A DNA stretch of 64,000 nt from Pleurodeles waltl (GCF_031143425.1 NC_090440.1:335857844-335921843), one strand, 5' to 3'; positions 46,640 through 59,990 are shown, numbered from the stretch's first letter. The notes: a model not told the origin generated them from the sequence alone. Program-made: numbers and translations.

Positions 46640-47260
46640 TGGTCACCATCAGGTAGGTAATCTTTGATTTTTTTAAAGTGAATTCTGTAACCTTGTAATG
46701 TTATTAGTGTTACTAATTTGTTCACCTTAGTTAGGTGTAGCTTCAAGTCATCATCAGTAAGCCATGTATCATCAATGTGTGACAATACCTCGTGATCTGG
46801 TTGTAAGATCTCCATGATAATATGCACTTAGAGAAGGCCAGGATTGTTGATATAGCCGATCAACAAACGTTGAAATGAAAACTGTACCCCGTTGAAATTA
46901 ATGGCAGTTAGATGTTCACTTTCAGGCTTTATATTTTGCCTGAAAACCCCATTAGAGATGTCTAGGGTTTCTTTGCATTTTACTGTCACTAGGTTCATCA
47001 CTAAACCTGTGCTATAAGCATTTTTTAATACTGAGTCTTTTGTATGTGTGCTTAAATTCCTATAGTCTAATACAATCCTATAAGATCAGTCAGTTTTAGA
47101 GAAGGGAAAAAAGGAAATGTTCAGTGGTGACAGACAAGGCGATATTATGCCCTGATATTACAACTGATCTAACATTGCTTAAAAAACACAATTTACTTCT
47201 GGCATTAAAGGTGTTAGGCCACCGCTTGAGGTTCACTTTATAAGTTATCACAATTTGGGA
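46640..47260 (-). pseudogene. Retroviral reverse transcriptase remnant (pol)
   Basis: Minus-strand pol fragment. In order: 'QGIISPCLSPLN' (fingers), 'RIVLDYRNLS' (conserved V-L-D-Y-R), 'DISNGVF' (the Asp block of the palm), 'GYINNPGL' (family form G-x-x-N-S-P) and 'HIDDTWLTDDD' where the catalytic Y-x-D-D is expected, so its first residue is changed. This is the order of retroviral RT rather than LINE or Ty1 RT. Stops lie near 47170, 47085 and 46830. A MITE remnant adjoins the upstream side and a LINE lies downstream. Spuma- or epsilon-like affinity is inferred from 'DISNGF' and the primer site only. Confidence 0.8.
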
Positions 47261-47274
47261 AATGCATGATATTC

Positions 47275-47475
47275 GCAAATATGGTCCGACAGACCCATAG
47301 GTGCGAATGGGGCCGGTATTGCAATTTGAGATTCGGTAATAGCATTTGCGATGTTTAAGAAATCGCTATTAACGAATCGCAAATGTGATACATTGCATTT
47401 TGCGAATCAGAAATAGCGATTTCTTAAAAATCGCTATTTCCGATTCGCAAAAGGCCTTCTTCATACATCTGGCCC
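47275..47475. mobile_element. Truncated hairpin MITE, 'gggccagatgta' family
   Basis: The right end 'tacatctggccc' (47464-47475) matches the terminus of 23391-24110. The body has palindromes such as 'gaaatagcgatttcttaaa' with 'atcgctatttccgattcgc'. The left terminus is not recognisable. Confidence 0.7.
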
Positions 47476-50055
47476 TTTGTGTCTCAACCTCACGCTTCTC
47501 ACTTTCCAAAATCTGCAATTAAAAAATAAATATATGTAAAACTCCTGTGCAGTGACATCTGGCACTGTACTATACACGTAGTATGTTGGTGATGGAGAGA
47601 AGTGGATGACAGTAACTCTGAACACATCCTGAGTTTGCTGTACGTCACGGATGAAGAACATATCACCTCTGTCTATCTCCTTTCACTGATAGTACATAGG
47701 GTAATTCAGTGGGTTCAGAGCCAGCTGCTGGCATAGACACTGAATCTACATCTTGACTTTTCTTTCCTGAATACTGTTAATGACATAATCTGTTCATTAC
47801 GTGAGGAACGCCTTGGTGTTTGTGCCCAGCCCTACCACAGTCGGTCATTTTTGCGTTAGCTACAAACACTTTAGGGTAGGCACCGTCTGCAGCCGAGCAC
47901 CGCTAAGGCTTACAAGCACTTCTTCATCATTGGTTCTCTCCACCTCAAACGCTGCACTTCAGAACTGCTCAGATCTATACCAGTGCACTGTCACAGACAC
48001 ATGTGTGATGCATGCATTGCAAGGATTCTGCATCAAGTGATAATCTCCTACTTCTTGAACCAGGCAAGCCAGTGCTCCTGAGAAGGTAAGTGTGACTTTT
48101 GAAGTTGTTTGAGTCTGGCAGCCACTGTTCTACTTAACACTCCCTAATGAAAACAATTAGCAATCAGTTTAGTCCAATGTTTGCAGTCTCTGTGGTCCTG
48201 TGTGGGTGACTGTTGCTGGACACTAAATAAAAGACTTGAGACAGCACAAGATGCCATAATGAAGTTGTGGGGTGGGGTTCTGATCACCATACTTAATTTA
48301 TCCTGAGCTGGTCTGCACTCCTTTAAAATGGTACAATTTAATTATGCTGGTGAGTGGCGTGCTACAGGGGTGTGCGGTTGCATAAAAGTCCACAGCATTA
48401 AGCAGAGTTTTTACACAACTCCACAGAATTTGATGAAGAACAACTCTGTGAGCGCCACCCAACTCTATTATCAATGTTGGACACAAAGGCATGTGTCTCA
48501 TGTGGATAAATGGAAGTTCCCAAGGAACCTGGGGAAGAGCATGCCTTACACACAACAGATATAAACCTCTGCAGGTGAGAGGTGCAAGTGACAGTTGGAA
48601 ACAATTAACAATTATTAGCGGAAACGAAGAGCATTATGGCAAAAGACCACAGGTCTGGATGGACACAGCAAAAGGCATGGTTCATCTGCAGATGCAAGGC
48701 AGAACAGACTAGCAACAGTACATCAGGTTCAATGGTTCAACTGCCATGAATTGTATGAGACAGAAAGGTGCCACAAGGGAAGTACTAAATGATTCTGGTG
48801 TATAAAACAGCACATAGGGCACAAGAGGAGGTCGCGACTGTGGGGTTTGTGACAACCACAACCCACAGGGGGGTATAATTTGAAAAGATTTTTGGTATTT
48901 TTCCTTCATGATCTGGAACTGAAACTGTTTCCAGTCTTTAGCATAGTGTCAGAAATTAAGCTTCTACCTTAATGTTGCCAGGATGATAGCCAAAACCATG
49001 GGCAAGTATCCCATTAATGTTGTCCCCACATCTAGAGCTGTGCAGCTCAGTGCTCTTTCTGTACTTGTTTCAGTACCTCTAGGCGAACTGCCAATGAAAG
49101 CATGCCATGCATGCAGGTGTAAATCCATGTAAATATGCTTCCTCAGGTGTTACATTTCTCTGCAGTTGACACCATCGGTAGAGGTAGATACATAGTCAAC
49201 ATTCTATATTTGTCTTGGGTGTTGTAAATGGATAAACCACTTCCAACTGGTTGGCCTTGTGAGCAACCTAGAAGGAAATCTCTTTATGCTCTGCAGGAGC
49301 TGTTTTCATGTTACTGTTATTAGTAGTCTAATGGGTTATATCAGCATTGAAGCTTCTAGATGAGCTGTGAAAGTAGTGGTACATAATATAAACTACAAAT
49401 CTAGTGTAGAATAAAACTGTGTAATTTAAAACCACTACAACCTCAGGGTGTGCCAAGATGTGAGGACCAGGAGCAGATGTGTAGCCTACCGAGACTGGCC
49501 ACTTGGCCCCTTTAATGCTCAAGAGTCCCAGACAGACATTCCTGTGCATATGTGGTAACTGACCAGCAAACCAGCTCTGGAAAACTGGTAAGTCAACAGG
49601 ATTACCAAATCTTGGTTAGCCCTATTGTGTATAGGAAGTTGGGCAGCTTTATGTGCCTCAAAAACCGATGAAGCAGTGTCTATAGCCTCAAGCTCCACCC
49701 ATGGATAAAATGTCTCAAAGGCATATGTTGCACGAGCAGTTATTACAAAAGTAATTGTCCCTCCCTCATCGGGGACACTTCAGTGCTTGAGATGCTGAGT
49801 ACCTGCTTCCCTTTAAGTGGCACCTGTTGCAATAGGGGCAGCCATATGAATGGATTCAAACAAAACTGATAAAAGAATTACAAAACCAGAATAGAGAATA
49901 TCCTTTTAAGAGTCAAGCTTGATAAACCTACTGCAATAGGTCCCAGTAGAAGGTAACTATCATTACTAAAAAGTGTCTTTTTAATGATGTAATAAAGGTT
50001 CATATATGTGAGTATCAAAAAGAAACTACTCAATGGGTTCCCAAAACAGCCATGC
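47476..50055 (-). other. Retroviral 5' interior (gag/protease position), unassigned
   Basis: This is where gag and protease would lie in the minus-strand provirus. I found no zinc knuckle, protease DTG/DSG block or matrix motif. Short frames on both strands are unconvincing. Confidence 0.35.
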
Positions 50056-50073
50056 CCAGTGCATTGGGCACCA
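50056..50073 (-). promoter_or_regulatory. Retroviral primer-binding site, tRNA-Lys-like
   Basis: One base inside the 5' LTR end, the minus strand reads 'TGGTGCCCAATG'. The Lys1,2 primer site used by spumaviruses and some others begins TGGCGCCCAACG. The two differences are both C to T at CpG, the expected decay of an old methylated copy. Confidence 0.72.
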
Positions 50074-50820
50074 GTGTTATGTAAACTGAGTTTCTTGCTC
50101 AGCTCTACAAGGTTTGGCAGGGGTGACACGAGTGAGCATAGTTCAATACACCAAGCTTGAATGTAAGAGATAGATTTTGTAGTCCCTCAGAACCACTCCC
50201 AATACACAGTTGAAGTGACATCAATGCTTTTGGGTTATTAACACTCCCTAAACAGGGATCACAATGGTGATCAGAAACAAACCTTTTTCGTTCTCTTCAA
50301 TCACATACACACAAGTTGCGATAAGAAACAGAAGCTTTAACTCAAAAGCATGTTTATTTCAACAAGTGCATCCTGTTGCTCAATCCATCTGAGATAACCA
50401 CACAGAATATGATTAAACAGCACAAATGCATGTTGCGAGCAAGAATAAAAGAAACATTTCTACAATGGTTACAAATGTTATATAAAAACCTAATACCCTA
50501 AAATCTACTTCTATGTAGAGAACATAGAAAGTAGAATACCTTGCAGCTACATTTTTTAGGGAGGATGAGGGCATGGCATACCTTGTTTATATCAGAACAC
50601 TATATTTATCAGGAGTCAGTGAGACTGTGTTCTATGCTATGCACAAACATAAGTTCATCATCCATTTCAACTCCTTCCCGGCTCGATATCAGGTTTCAGT
50701 AGAAAGCACAATATGGCCCCAGCATCTCTGTCAAACAGGATCATTTTCTGTTCTGGCGGTACCTTGATTGTGATGATCTGGGGTGAATTACCTCTCTTAA
50801 TAGGTGGTCAAGTGGTAGTT

Positions 50821-50828
50821 CTTTTATA
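50821..50828 (-). promoter_or_regulatory. LTR TATA box
   Basis: 'tataaaag' on the minus strand, followed by 'aactaccacttgacc'; the partner LTR has 'gcataaaagaactgacacttgac' near 39275. Conservation between LTRs supports a real core promoter. Confidence 0.7.
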
Positions 50829-51044
50829 CAGCATCTTATCCAAGATGGAATTTGCAATGTAGCCATGGGAATGTTTGATTTACCCAATAAGCCTCAACAT
50901 TGTAGTCTAAGACACATTCCTTTCAAGATATAAGTAATGTGCGCCTTTTCAGACTACACTATTTTGATTATTGTTCTGTGTTTCACCTTGCAATGCTCTC
51001 ATTCCAGATTAATATTGTGTCATGTGTTTTGTTGCTGCCTTTAT

Positions 51045-54000
51045 TTAACCCCTTTGTTGCCAGGCCTTTCCCCCCTCAGGTGCCAAGCATTTGTTTTGGC
51101 TATTTGGGGAAGTTTGCTCTTAGGCCCTCATAATTTGTTGTCCACATAAGCTACCCATGCCAAATGGTTGTCCTTTTTTTCCCACATCCTAGGGATTCCA
51201 GAGGTACCCAGACTTTGTGGGTTTCCCTGAAGGAGACTATGAAATTAGCCAAAATACAGTGACAATTTTGTTTTGTTCAAACAAATGGGAAAGATGGCAG
51301 CAGAAGAAGGCTTGTGTTTTTTCCCTGAAAAGGGCATAAACAAAGGGTTTACAGTGCTAAAATCACCAGCTTCCCAGATTTCAGGAACAGGCAAAGTTGA
51401 ATCAGAAAACCCCATTTTTAACACAATGTTGGCATTTTACTGGGACATAACCCATTTTTACTTTTTGTTGTGCTTTCAGCCTCCTTTCAGTTAGTGACAG
51501 AAATGGGTGTGAAACCAATGCTGGATCCCAGAAGAAACATTTCCAAAATGTAGGCAAAATTCTGAATTCATCAAGGGATAATTTGTGTAGATCCTACAAG
51601 GTTTTCCTACAGAACATAACACCTGAAATAAACAAACATTGAAATTGAGGTGAGAAAAACAGCCATTTTTCTCAACGGTTTACTCTGTAACTTTTTCCTG
51701 CAATGTCAGATTTTTTAAAGCAATATACTATTACGTCTGCAGGACTCTTCTGGTTGTGAGGATATATAGGGCTTGTAGGTTCATCAAGAACCCTAGGTAC
51801 TCAGATCCAATAAATGAGCTGCATCTTGCACTGGGATTTCATTCTATACCGGGTATACAGCATTTCATTTGCTGAAATATAAAGAGTGAAAAATAGGTGT
51901 TGGAAAATGGGTTATTGGTAAGGGCAGGTAAGTACCTACACTTAGCAATAGGCCACTAACCTCCACTTAGGTCCAGTCAGGTCTCAGTAAATGAAACCTA
52001 GCTCAACCCTTGGAAGCTTGGCAATGAGCTACAAGGCTTAACTTAGGAGACAAAGCGTAAAGCATTCAAATATCACAAAACAGTAATTAAATGAAACACA
52101 GGAAACAGTTTAAAAATCCGAAATCAATTTAGAACAATAGGAAATAATTTTAGCTTTAAAATGACACCAAAACGAATAAAATCGGATAGGGGGAACCGGA
52201 GATATGAAATTTTAAAGAATTATTGCTTTCTAGCGTATGGGAACAAAAAGAGCCAATCTGATCATCTGGTCGCACCTAGACCGGGGCAAGGTCAAAGTTT
52301 AGGGCCGACCACGATGTAGCCCGGCTCGGCTACAGCCCGCGGGAGGCCTTGGTCAAAAGCGGGGATTTTCTTCAGAGGGACGAACCTGCCAGTCCAATCC
52401 GACCTCCTGGAACTCTTCCTTGGATACTTGTCGCAGGAGCCCTCGGTGGAGAGTTTTGCCTTCAGACTTAGTCGTTCTTTTGAGGTGAAAATCCTTCGAC
52501 CGAGGCAAACCTGATTCTTGATCCAACATCCTTGGAGCCCTTCTTGGGATACGCTGGCTGGGAGGTCCCGCTCAACTTCCTACATTCTGACTTAGTCTCT
52601 TTTTTGGAGATTTTCTTCACCGGGATGAACCGACAAGTCAGGCCAGGTCACGGTTGAGGCAAACCGCCTAGAGTTGCCATGGTGGGTCAGTCCCTCTATG
52701 GAGCTTTTTTTCCAAAAGTTCTCCAAAGTTCTCCAAACTTCTGGATCTTCTTCCAGATGTTCTTTTAAGGTCCTTTTGAGGTCCACAGTTCACCCCAAGG
52801 TTCCAGAAGCTCTGAGATGCTCCTTGGGGGTGCAGACTACAACTCCCAGGATGCACCTGGCACACTGGCACAAACTCCTTTTTGGCCACTGGGCAGTGGC
52901 CAGCTGGTTGGTTTCTCAGGGGTTGTTGCAGGGGACTCTGGTTAGCAAGTTTTCACCTGTAGCAAACAGAGAGTCCCTCCTTGAACCAGTTGAAGCCAGA
53001 CAAAGTCCTTCTTGTGGTGAAGCCCAAGTTGCAGCTGGTGCAGTCCTTCAGAGTGCAGGGTCCAGGTGCAGGCCAGGGGTCCAGCAGGGCAGTCCTTCTT
53101 CTCCTGTAGTTCCTCCTTGTTGGAATCTGATGGGGATCTGAGGTGTGGGTGCAGGTCTGCAGTTTTATCCCTGCTCCTGGGTGAAAAACAGGGGGGTCCT
53201 GGTTCTCAAATCGGGGCAGGGTCCTTCCCCCTGTGATGACCACTTCCTGGGAAGTGTGGCAAATTCAGTCTCAGAGAGCAACATTCCTAAAAAATCTATC
53301 ATGGCTGAAAGTGATTTTTGAAGGTTACATCTGGCTGAGCCAACTCACTGGTGTGGCTAAAAATCCTAAACACACCCCTCTCCCGGCCTCTCATAATCTA
53401 ATCAAGGGGACACCTAATTGTCTGGGTTTGCAGGATGTGAGGGTGTTGCTGGGTTACTCCAAATGTCCTTTTCTGCCTTTGAAGACCAGTTTGGCAGCAC
53501 CCTACATTCCTGCTTCCCCATCTGCTGAGGGGAGATCTCCTGCGCCAGGCACATCTCTTTCTGCTGAGCCAGGCCACTTCACACCTAATCAAGGCAGCCT
53601 GGCCAGGCCAATCAGAGCACAGCAGCAAAAACACTACAGGGCTGAAGTTGGCAACTTTGCAGGTAAAGTTTAAAACTCTTTACCTGAACAAGTTATATTA
53701 AATCCCACAACTGGAAGCTGTGGGATTTATTATAACAATGAATTTGATACCAAACTTATGTTATCTGTTACTTAAGGGGATTTTTAAAATTAAAATAAAG
53801 TCTCCCCATTTTAGCCTTTAGAGGACATTCACTACAATGAGGGGAAACACATTTGGCTGTTTTACCTCACCAGGGATAATAAAACCATTTTTATAAGGTC
53901 CCTGCTTATAGGTACATGGCACCCAGCCCTTGGGGCACATTGGGCACACCTTAGGGGTGACTTACATGTAAAAATAAGGAAGTTTAAGACTTTGGAACTA

Positions 54001-56741
54001 CTTTTAATTCCAAAGTCGAATTTGCATGTAACTTTAATTAAAAACAGCCAGCAAGGCAGGCCTGCCTTTAAAATGACACTGGGCACCTCAGCAGTGCACC
54101 TTTTGGGGCACTACCTATGCTGGGGTCCCTAAACCTCCATGCCCTACCATATACTAGGGACCTATAGGTAGGTTAATTTTGCCAATTATAATTAGCCTAA
54201 TTTGCATATCCACTTTACACAGAGCACTGGTCCTGGGACTGGTAAGCAGTACCCAGGGCACAGCCAAGAGTCAGTAACCACCAGTACCTGTCCAAAAAGT
54301 TTAGGGGTGTCCAGGGCAAACAGAAGGACTTTCCTACAATAGGTATCAAGAAAACCTTTGCATTTACAAAACGGGCACAAGATAAGGTGTTGATAAGCAG
54401 TGGTTATTTGCCTAGCTGTGGATTTTGGCCTGTAAATCAGCTGGCACCTAGGGAAACCAAACAAATCTATGCATTTTAAAAAACTAGACACCTAGGGGAA
54501 TCCAGGATGGAGTGACGTGTGGGGCTCTCACCAGGTTTTGTTACCCAGAAACCTCAAAAGTTGGCCAAAAAACACTTTTTCCTCACATTTCAATGACAGA
54601 AAGTTCTGGAATATGAGAGGAGCCACAAATTTCCTTCCACCCAGCGTTCCCCCAAGTCTCCCAATAAAAATGGTAACTCACTTAGGTGGGTAGGCCTAGC
54701 GCCCGCGAAAGGAAAAGCCCCAAAACACTATGTTGACACATAAAAAATTTCAAATACTAAACTACCCGTTTTTGCGGGGGGGCTGCGTTTTTGGTCCTGG
54801 GCTCAGCAGCCATATAAGGAAACCTACCAAACCCAAACGTTTCTGAAAATTAGACACCCGAGGGATTCCAGGGAGGCGTGACTTGGGAGGATCCCCCAAT
54901 GTTTTCTTACCCAGAATCCTCAGCAAACCTCAAATTTATCTAAAAAGTCATATTTTCCCCACATTTCCCTGTGGGATCACTGCAACGGGACAAATTTCCT
55001 ACCACCAACTTTCCCCTCAGTTTCCCAATAAAAATTATACCTCACTTGTGTAGGCAGGCCAAGTGCCTGTGACAGGGAAGAGCCAAAAACATGTCGAATT
55101 TAATCGGGAACCAAATCAGGTCCAAAAGGGCAGTATGAAAAAAAAAAACATTTTTAGGCTGACAAGTGGGGCAGAATTCTTATCAGTATAGATGAGACAA
55201 TGCTGGGTGATAGGAAGTTTGTGGATTCCTGCAGATTCCGGAAGGTTCTATCACAAAAATATGGAAAAAATGTGTGATTTCCAGCAACGTTGGAGGTTTG
55301 CAGGGCATTGTGGGTAGGAAAATGGTATGGGGTGCATATGAAGCACACCACCCTGGACTCACCCAGATGTTCAGTTTTCAGATGTGTCTAGGTCTTGTGG
55401 ATTTTTCTACATGGCAGCATCCCAAAGTCCAAAAGTGCAGCCCTCACCATTCCAAGTGGGACCATTTTGAGAGTTAGCCAAGCTCTCATGGCCCAAATGT
55501 AAACCAGAACCCAAAATAATCAAAGGTCCTCTTGCTTGGTGTGGGATAAGATGTTTTAGTGTACAGGGGAGAGCTGAAAGACTGGTACCCTTCAATTGGG
55601 GTGGGGGCATAAATAGGCCCACACAGGTTGATAGCCACCACCCCCCTATTTTTTGTTTTTTTAAAATTCCCTGGCATCTAGTCGACTTTCTGCCCCCCCG
55701 GGCGTGGATATGGGGTAATTTCCCCATCTGCCCACTGGTGGGCAGAACAACTTTGGCCTCATTTATTTGGGGTGGGGATATGGCCATACCCAAACCCTCT
55801 TATTTTGAAAAACAAATCTTCCCTGGTCTCTTGTGGGCTTTCTTCCCCCCTTGGGGGCAGATGGGCCTTCCAAAAATAGGCTGATCTGTCCCCAAGAGGG
55901 GCAAATATGACCAAAAGTAATGTGCCCCCCTGGGGAGCGAACCTTGCCCAAGGGGCTGCCCCCCAAGCAAAACAAACACATACACAAACACCAATCCCTG
56001 GTGCCAAAGTGATTTCTCGGCCTAATAGAAATAGGCTGATCTGCCCCCAAGTGGGGCAGAAATGGCCCAAAAACAATCCCCCCGGTGAGCGACCCATTCC
56101 TAATTGGTCGTTCGCCTGATCAATGTAAATAAAAATAAAAAAAATCCCTGGTGTCTAGTGGCTTTTGCCCCCCCCCCCCCCCGGGGCAGATCAGCCTAAT
56201 TATTATAGGCCGATCTGCCCCCAGAAATTGCCTTATAATAAATTGCCCCCCTTGGGGAGCGACCCTTGCCCAAGGGGCCACTCCCCTTCTTACCTAAAGT
56301 AAACAAACTCCCTGGTGTCTAGTGGGCATTTCTGCAGCATGATCGCTAGCCGATCGTGCTGCTGGAATGCACAGAGAGACATGAAAAGGGAAGGAAAAGC
56401 CTTTCCTTCCCTTTTCATGCCTCTGTGCCTCCCCTGTCCCCCTTACAGAGGAGAAACTAATCAGTTTCTCCTCAGGTCGCACTGAAAGCATTGCTTCCAG
56501 CGCAACGGGAGTTGACCTCTGATGAGGTCAGCGCGCATTGGCACGCTGACGTCTTCAGACGTCACTGGGTTGGGGGTACGGGGTGGAAGGGGAAGTGACC
56601 CCTTCCAGCCCTGCCCTGGAGAGGTGGTGGGGAGGCACTCAGGGGAAGTGCCAACGCTTTCCCAGTGGGCTTATACCAGGACGTAATGTTTATGTCTGCC
56701 ACCAGAGTTAACCATTATGTCCATGGCGGGAAAGGGGTTAA
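51045..56741. mobile_element. piggyBac-type non-autonomous element, split by a solo LTR
   Basis: Bounded by TTAA at 51045-51048 and 56738-56741, with inverted ends 'cccctttgttgccagg' and the complement of 'ccatggcgggaaagggg'. Its right third shares the G/C-cluster and hairpin block with 17545-19005, next to the piggyBac transposase. It contains repeated 'ccacaaatttccttccacc'-like units and palindromes (about 56381-56418). No transposase is encoded. Without the LTR at 51898-54338 it is about 3.3 kb. Confidence 0.75.
51898..54338 (+). mobile_element. Solo LTR, 2.44 kb
   Basis: Starts 'TGTTGGAAAATGGG' and ends 'TTTCCTACA', with the canonical TG...CA. It is flanked by the 5-bp duplication ATAGG at 51893-51897 and 54339-54343. 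No internal genes adjoin it. The family differs from the 22902-26759 LTR. The left and right flanks are continuous parts of the surrounding piggyBac-type element. Confidence 0.9.
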
Positions 56742-56890
56742 ATAAACTTTTGCAAATGTTAAGGGAAAGATAAAGTCAGATGACATCTGCATCAAAGGCA
56801 GACATGTTGATGACTTTACCAAGTTACAGAAAATGTAGATGCGGCCTACTTAAAATGGAGTCAGGCCTTTTGCCTTTACATCACTTCTTG

Positions 56891-58678
56891 CACAAAAGAA
56901 ATCCTTAGAGGCATTTTCCTCTTTCTATGTGAGCTGGAGAAATCATCACACATAGAGTAAATACAAAAATAACACCTCACTGAGGAAGGAATAGCATTAT
57001 AAGTCTATGTAAATTTGGAAATTTGCCAAAATCCATGCCAAAATCTATGGGTGGATGCATGGAAACACTAATGCTCTGCCAGTTGGACTCCTCTCAAGTT
57101 GAATTTTCATGTGACGCAGCACAAGTAGCTGTCTTCCATTACATCACTTTAGAAATGCAAGGGAACACAAATCTGGCCTGTGCTTTGTAAATATTACTGA
57201 AGCCTTTGCGTTGTCCTTGAGCCACCTTTAATGATTTCAATGCATCGCATAGCACACCCGGACCCCAATGACAGGGTTATTGTGATGTGGATATATAAAC
57301 TTGCATATTGCCTGAATATACACACACTGTCTTGTACAGGAGATGTGTTGAATTTGCAATGTCTTCCCTGCAACACATGAAACGGGTCTGTGGCTTTAAT
57401 ACTACATCTGCTGGGAAGTGCAGTCACAGTATGAAGGAAGCTGCAGCCATTATATTTGATTAGAGCTTGGATGCTGAGAGATGAGACTATAAATTATAGA
57501 ACATCTGGGGATGCTTCATATCAACTATGAATGATCTAGTGCAGATGAAGTAAAAAGAGTAAACAATATTTTTTCTGCCATTTTCTTTTCAGATCAGAAA
57601 CAACATCTTATATTATTTTCCGGTATGCATTTTACATTTAACTGGGGCAAAACAATCAAATATACAACCAAAAAATATTTTTATGTTTAGTTTACTTCTT
57701 TATTATGATAAACTAAAAATCCACTCTCTAACTACAATCTCTGTTTACAAAAAAAATGTAATCGCTGTAGTAAAATGAAAAAAATATGACTTCTAATTGT
57801 GAGCTACTTATTTTTGAAAATAATGTTTTATGACATTTCAGAATAACTAACAACCTATCACTAAATACAAGAATTGGAAATTATGACTGGTTAATGAAGA
57901 CGCACTTTCACTGTGCTAAGGTGAAAAAAGCTAAAGTCAGTAACATATCTATCAAATCACTTATGCATTTGTTTGCTGCATCACGGCATGTAAATTTCAA
58001 CTTGGTCTGAACCTTTTGTGTTTTTCTATGCTGTAAAAGCATATATAAATATTGGGTGATATCTTTTGGCGGTATTTATACTGATTTCCATGTATTCTTT
58101 AGGCTTTCTCAATTAACTTCTAGTGTGATACATTTATTCGCGCTGCTCAGATTCATTTTTATAATCTTCATGAAGACTGTTTATTTGTAAGCTACTTGAG
58201 AAAATGCATATCATTTATTATATAACCATAGTATGTTTAAAAAACGAAACTTGTCACCAAAAAGCTGCAGATTTGTATTTTTTAAATTGGTAAATATACA
58301 TTTATTTGTGGTGATGCGGTGTAACAAAAATCACTGACTATGGTCAACAAATAAGACCTAATAAAAACTGAATGGAATACGCTGTTCATTGACAAAGATG
58401 AGAAACAATAGCAAAGCTAATACATCCACCTTTAATGTGCCATTACATGCAAGCACAGGCAGGTCTGTACAGACTATTTGTGCTGTGTAGTAGTATAACC
58501 TGCTGCATGGAACCCCAAGTACGGGGAACACAAGACAGGGCATAGACAAAGGAGGTACACAAGAAAGCAGACTGCGAAGTGGAGGAAGTATTCTATGTAT
58601 ATTTGTGTGTGACTGTATACACATACAGTAGCACATTAAACCGGTCTTACTGGCTTTGCTAGAGTTTGGTATTCTGAA
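56891..58678. other. AT-rich sequence, no gene seen
   Basis: The first part may still belong to the retroviral LTR, whose outer edge I could not place. 57550-58350 is strongly AT-rich with poly(A) tracts. No coding motif. Confidence 0.35.
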
Positions 58679-59990
58679 TGTTGGACCTGGCCCTTTTTGT
58701 GGGTTCATCCCCAGACTTTTTGCTTCCTTCCTCCTATTTTTCCTGAGTTCTTGTTGTTGGCTCTAGGACTCTGAGCACTTTGCCACTGCTGATCAATGTT
58801 AAAGAGCAGGTACTCTCCCTTCTAAAGTTGATATGATTGGCTTACACCTAATTGGCACATTTAATTTACCTGTAAGTCCCTTCTACAGTGGTATTCATAT
58901 ACCCAGGGCCTGTAAATTAAATGCCACTAGTGGCCTTGCAGCGCTGCTTGTGCCACCCACAGAAGTATGTAGAAGGCAGTACATGTGCCTGGTTACGTGG
59001 CCTGTCCTGGTAGTGACAAACAGCCCATGTGGTTTCTCACGGCTGTGAGTGCTGCCTTCTTATATGATTGCATTGGAAATACCCTGCCTTATGACCAGGG
59101 GGTATTGTCTAATTTATGATGGGTAGCATAGGCATGTTTGGTATGGTTGTTATGGAAGTAAAAAATGCTGCTTACTGGTGTAGGTGGATTTTTTAATTAT
59201 CATTACAGAAATGCCACATCTAGAAAGTAAGCATTTCTCTGAGGTTACGACTCTGGTATTTTGCAGCTTGACTCTAAACCACGTTTGCGCAAAGTGAAAG
59301 TTGGGCTTTGTGCATACTTTTCAGGCACACTGTGCACAGGGAGGGTGGAGGTGTCACGGAGGTGCATCTGTATTTTGAATAGTATTCATGGGCTGAGAGG
59401 AGAGGAGGGGCACACATGCATCTGTAAAGGCCTTTCCCTGGCCTCACACAAAGGGCATGTTTACCCCCAACTGATATCTGGAGCCTGTGCTGGAGGAGAG
59501 AGAGGACACTCCCAGAACCAGTTGTAACTTGTTGGAACCTCCTCCCCCCTTTGTTAAACCTTTGCAAAACTGAGTATAAGTACAAGGGATTTTTCCCCAC
59601 AAGGGGAGACACTAGAGACACTTTTAACATGCTTGTGACTGGACAAAGAATTCTGCTGGAGGGACTCACCAGGAACTGCTTTGGACTGCTGCTGCTGTGC
59701 TGACCTGTGAACAGCTGGGTCACTAGGAAGAACTGCACTGACTGCAACCCTTTCTGTTGCCCTGTCACCCTGTGCCCCCTCTTTGTGTCCCCAGGGGCTG
59801 GGTGCTGTGGCCCCTGACCCCTGCAATTGCCTGCTTAGTGCCTGGAGAAGCACTCTACTGACTGCTTTGGCACCTGGTGCTGGATGTGCTTCTGGCAAAA
59901 TGCCTGGAGAGCGATTTTATTTTGTCTATATAAGGGCATTGGAAGCACTTCCTCTTCATTACCGTGGTTCTTAGTGAAAGAAATCACTGC
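58679..59990 (+). mobile_element. Truncated LTR of a family related to 22902-26759
   Basis: Starts 'tgttggacctggccc'. It shares the phrases 'cactttgccactgctgatca' and 'gcctgtaaattaaatgccac' with the start of the solo LTR at 22902 ('cactttaccactgctgacca', 'actgtaaatcaaatgctac'). The right half and terminal CA are missing; similarity fades near 59990. The open frames inside are not genes. Confidence 0.65.

Larger units (their letters stand above)
38506..56890 (-). mobile_element. Endogenous retrovirus, full-length layout, heavily decayed
   Basis: Minus-strand provirus: 5' LTR (50075 upward, split by a 5.7-kb insertion), primer site, about 10 kb interior with reverse transcriptase remnant (46640-47260) and a possible env region (40440-42232), and 3' LTR (38506-39480). 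The interior is also interrupted by a LINE (45105-46290) and MITEs. The Lys-type primer site, long LTRs and RT motif wording point towards a spuma- or epsilon-like lineage, but this is tentative. No flanking duplication could be verified because the outer right boundary is unclear. Stops and frameshifts make it non-functional. Confidence 0.72.
50075..56890 (-). mobile_element. 5' LTR of the retrovirus, split by an insertion
   Basis: LTR sequence runs from 'tgttat' at 50075 to 51044, is interrupted by the TTAA-flanked element 51045-56741, and resumes at 56742. The resumed part contains 'cttaaaatggagtcaggcc' near 56853 and 'tttacatcac', matching the 3' LTR at 39412-39450. It carries TATA 'tataaaag' at 50828-50821 and AATAAA at 50358-50353 on the minus strand. 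It also has extra sequence relative to the 3' LTR, so the two have diverged or differ by indels. Confidence 0.75.
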
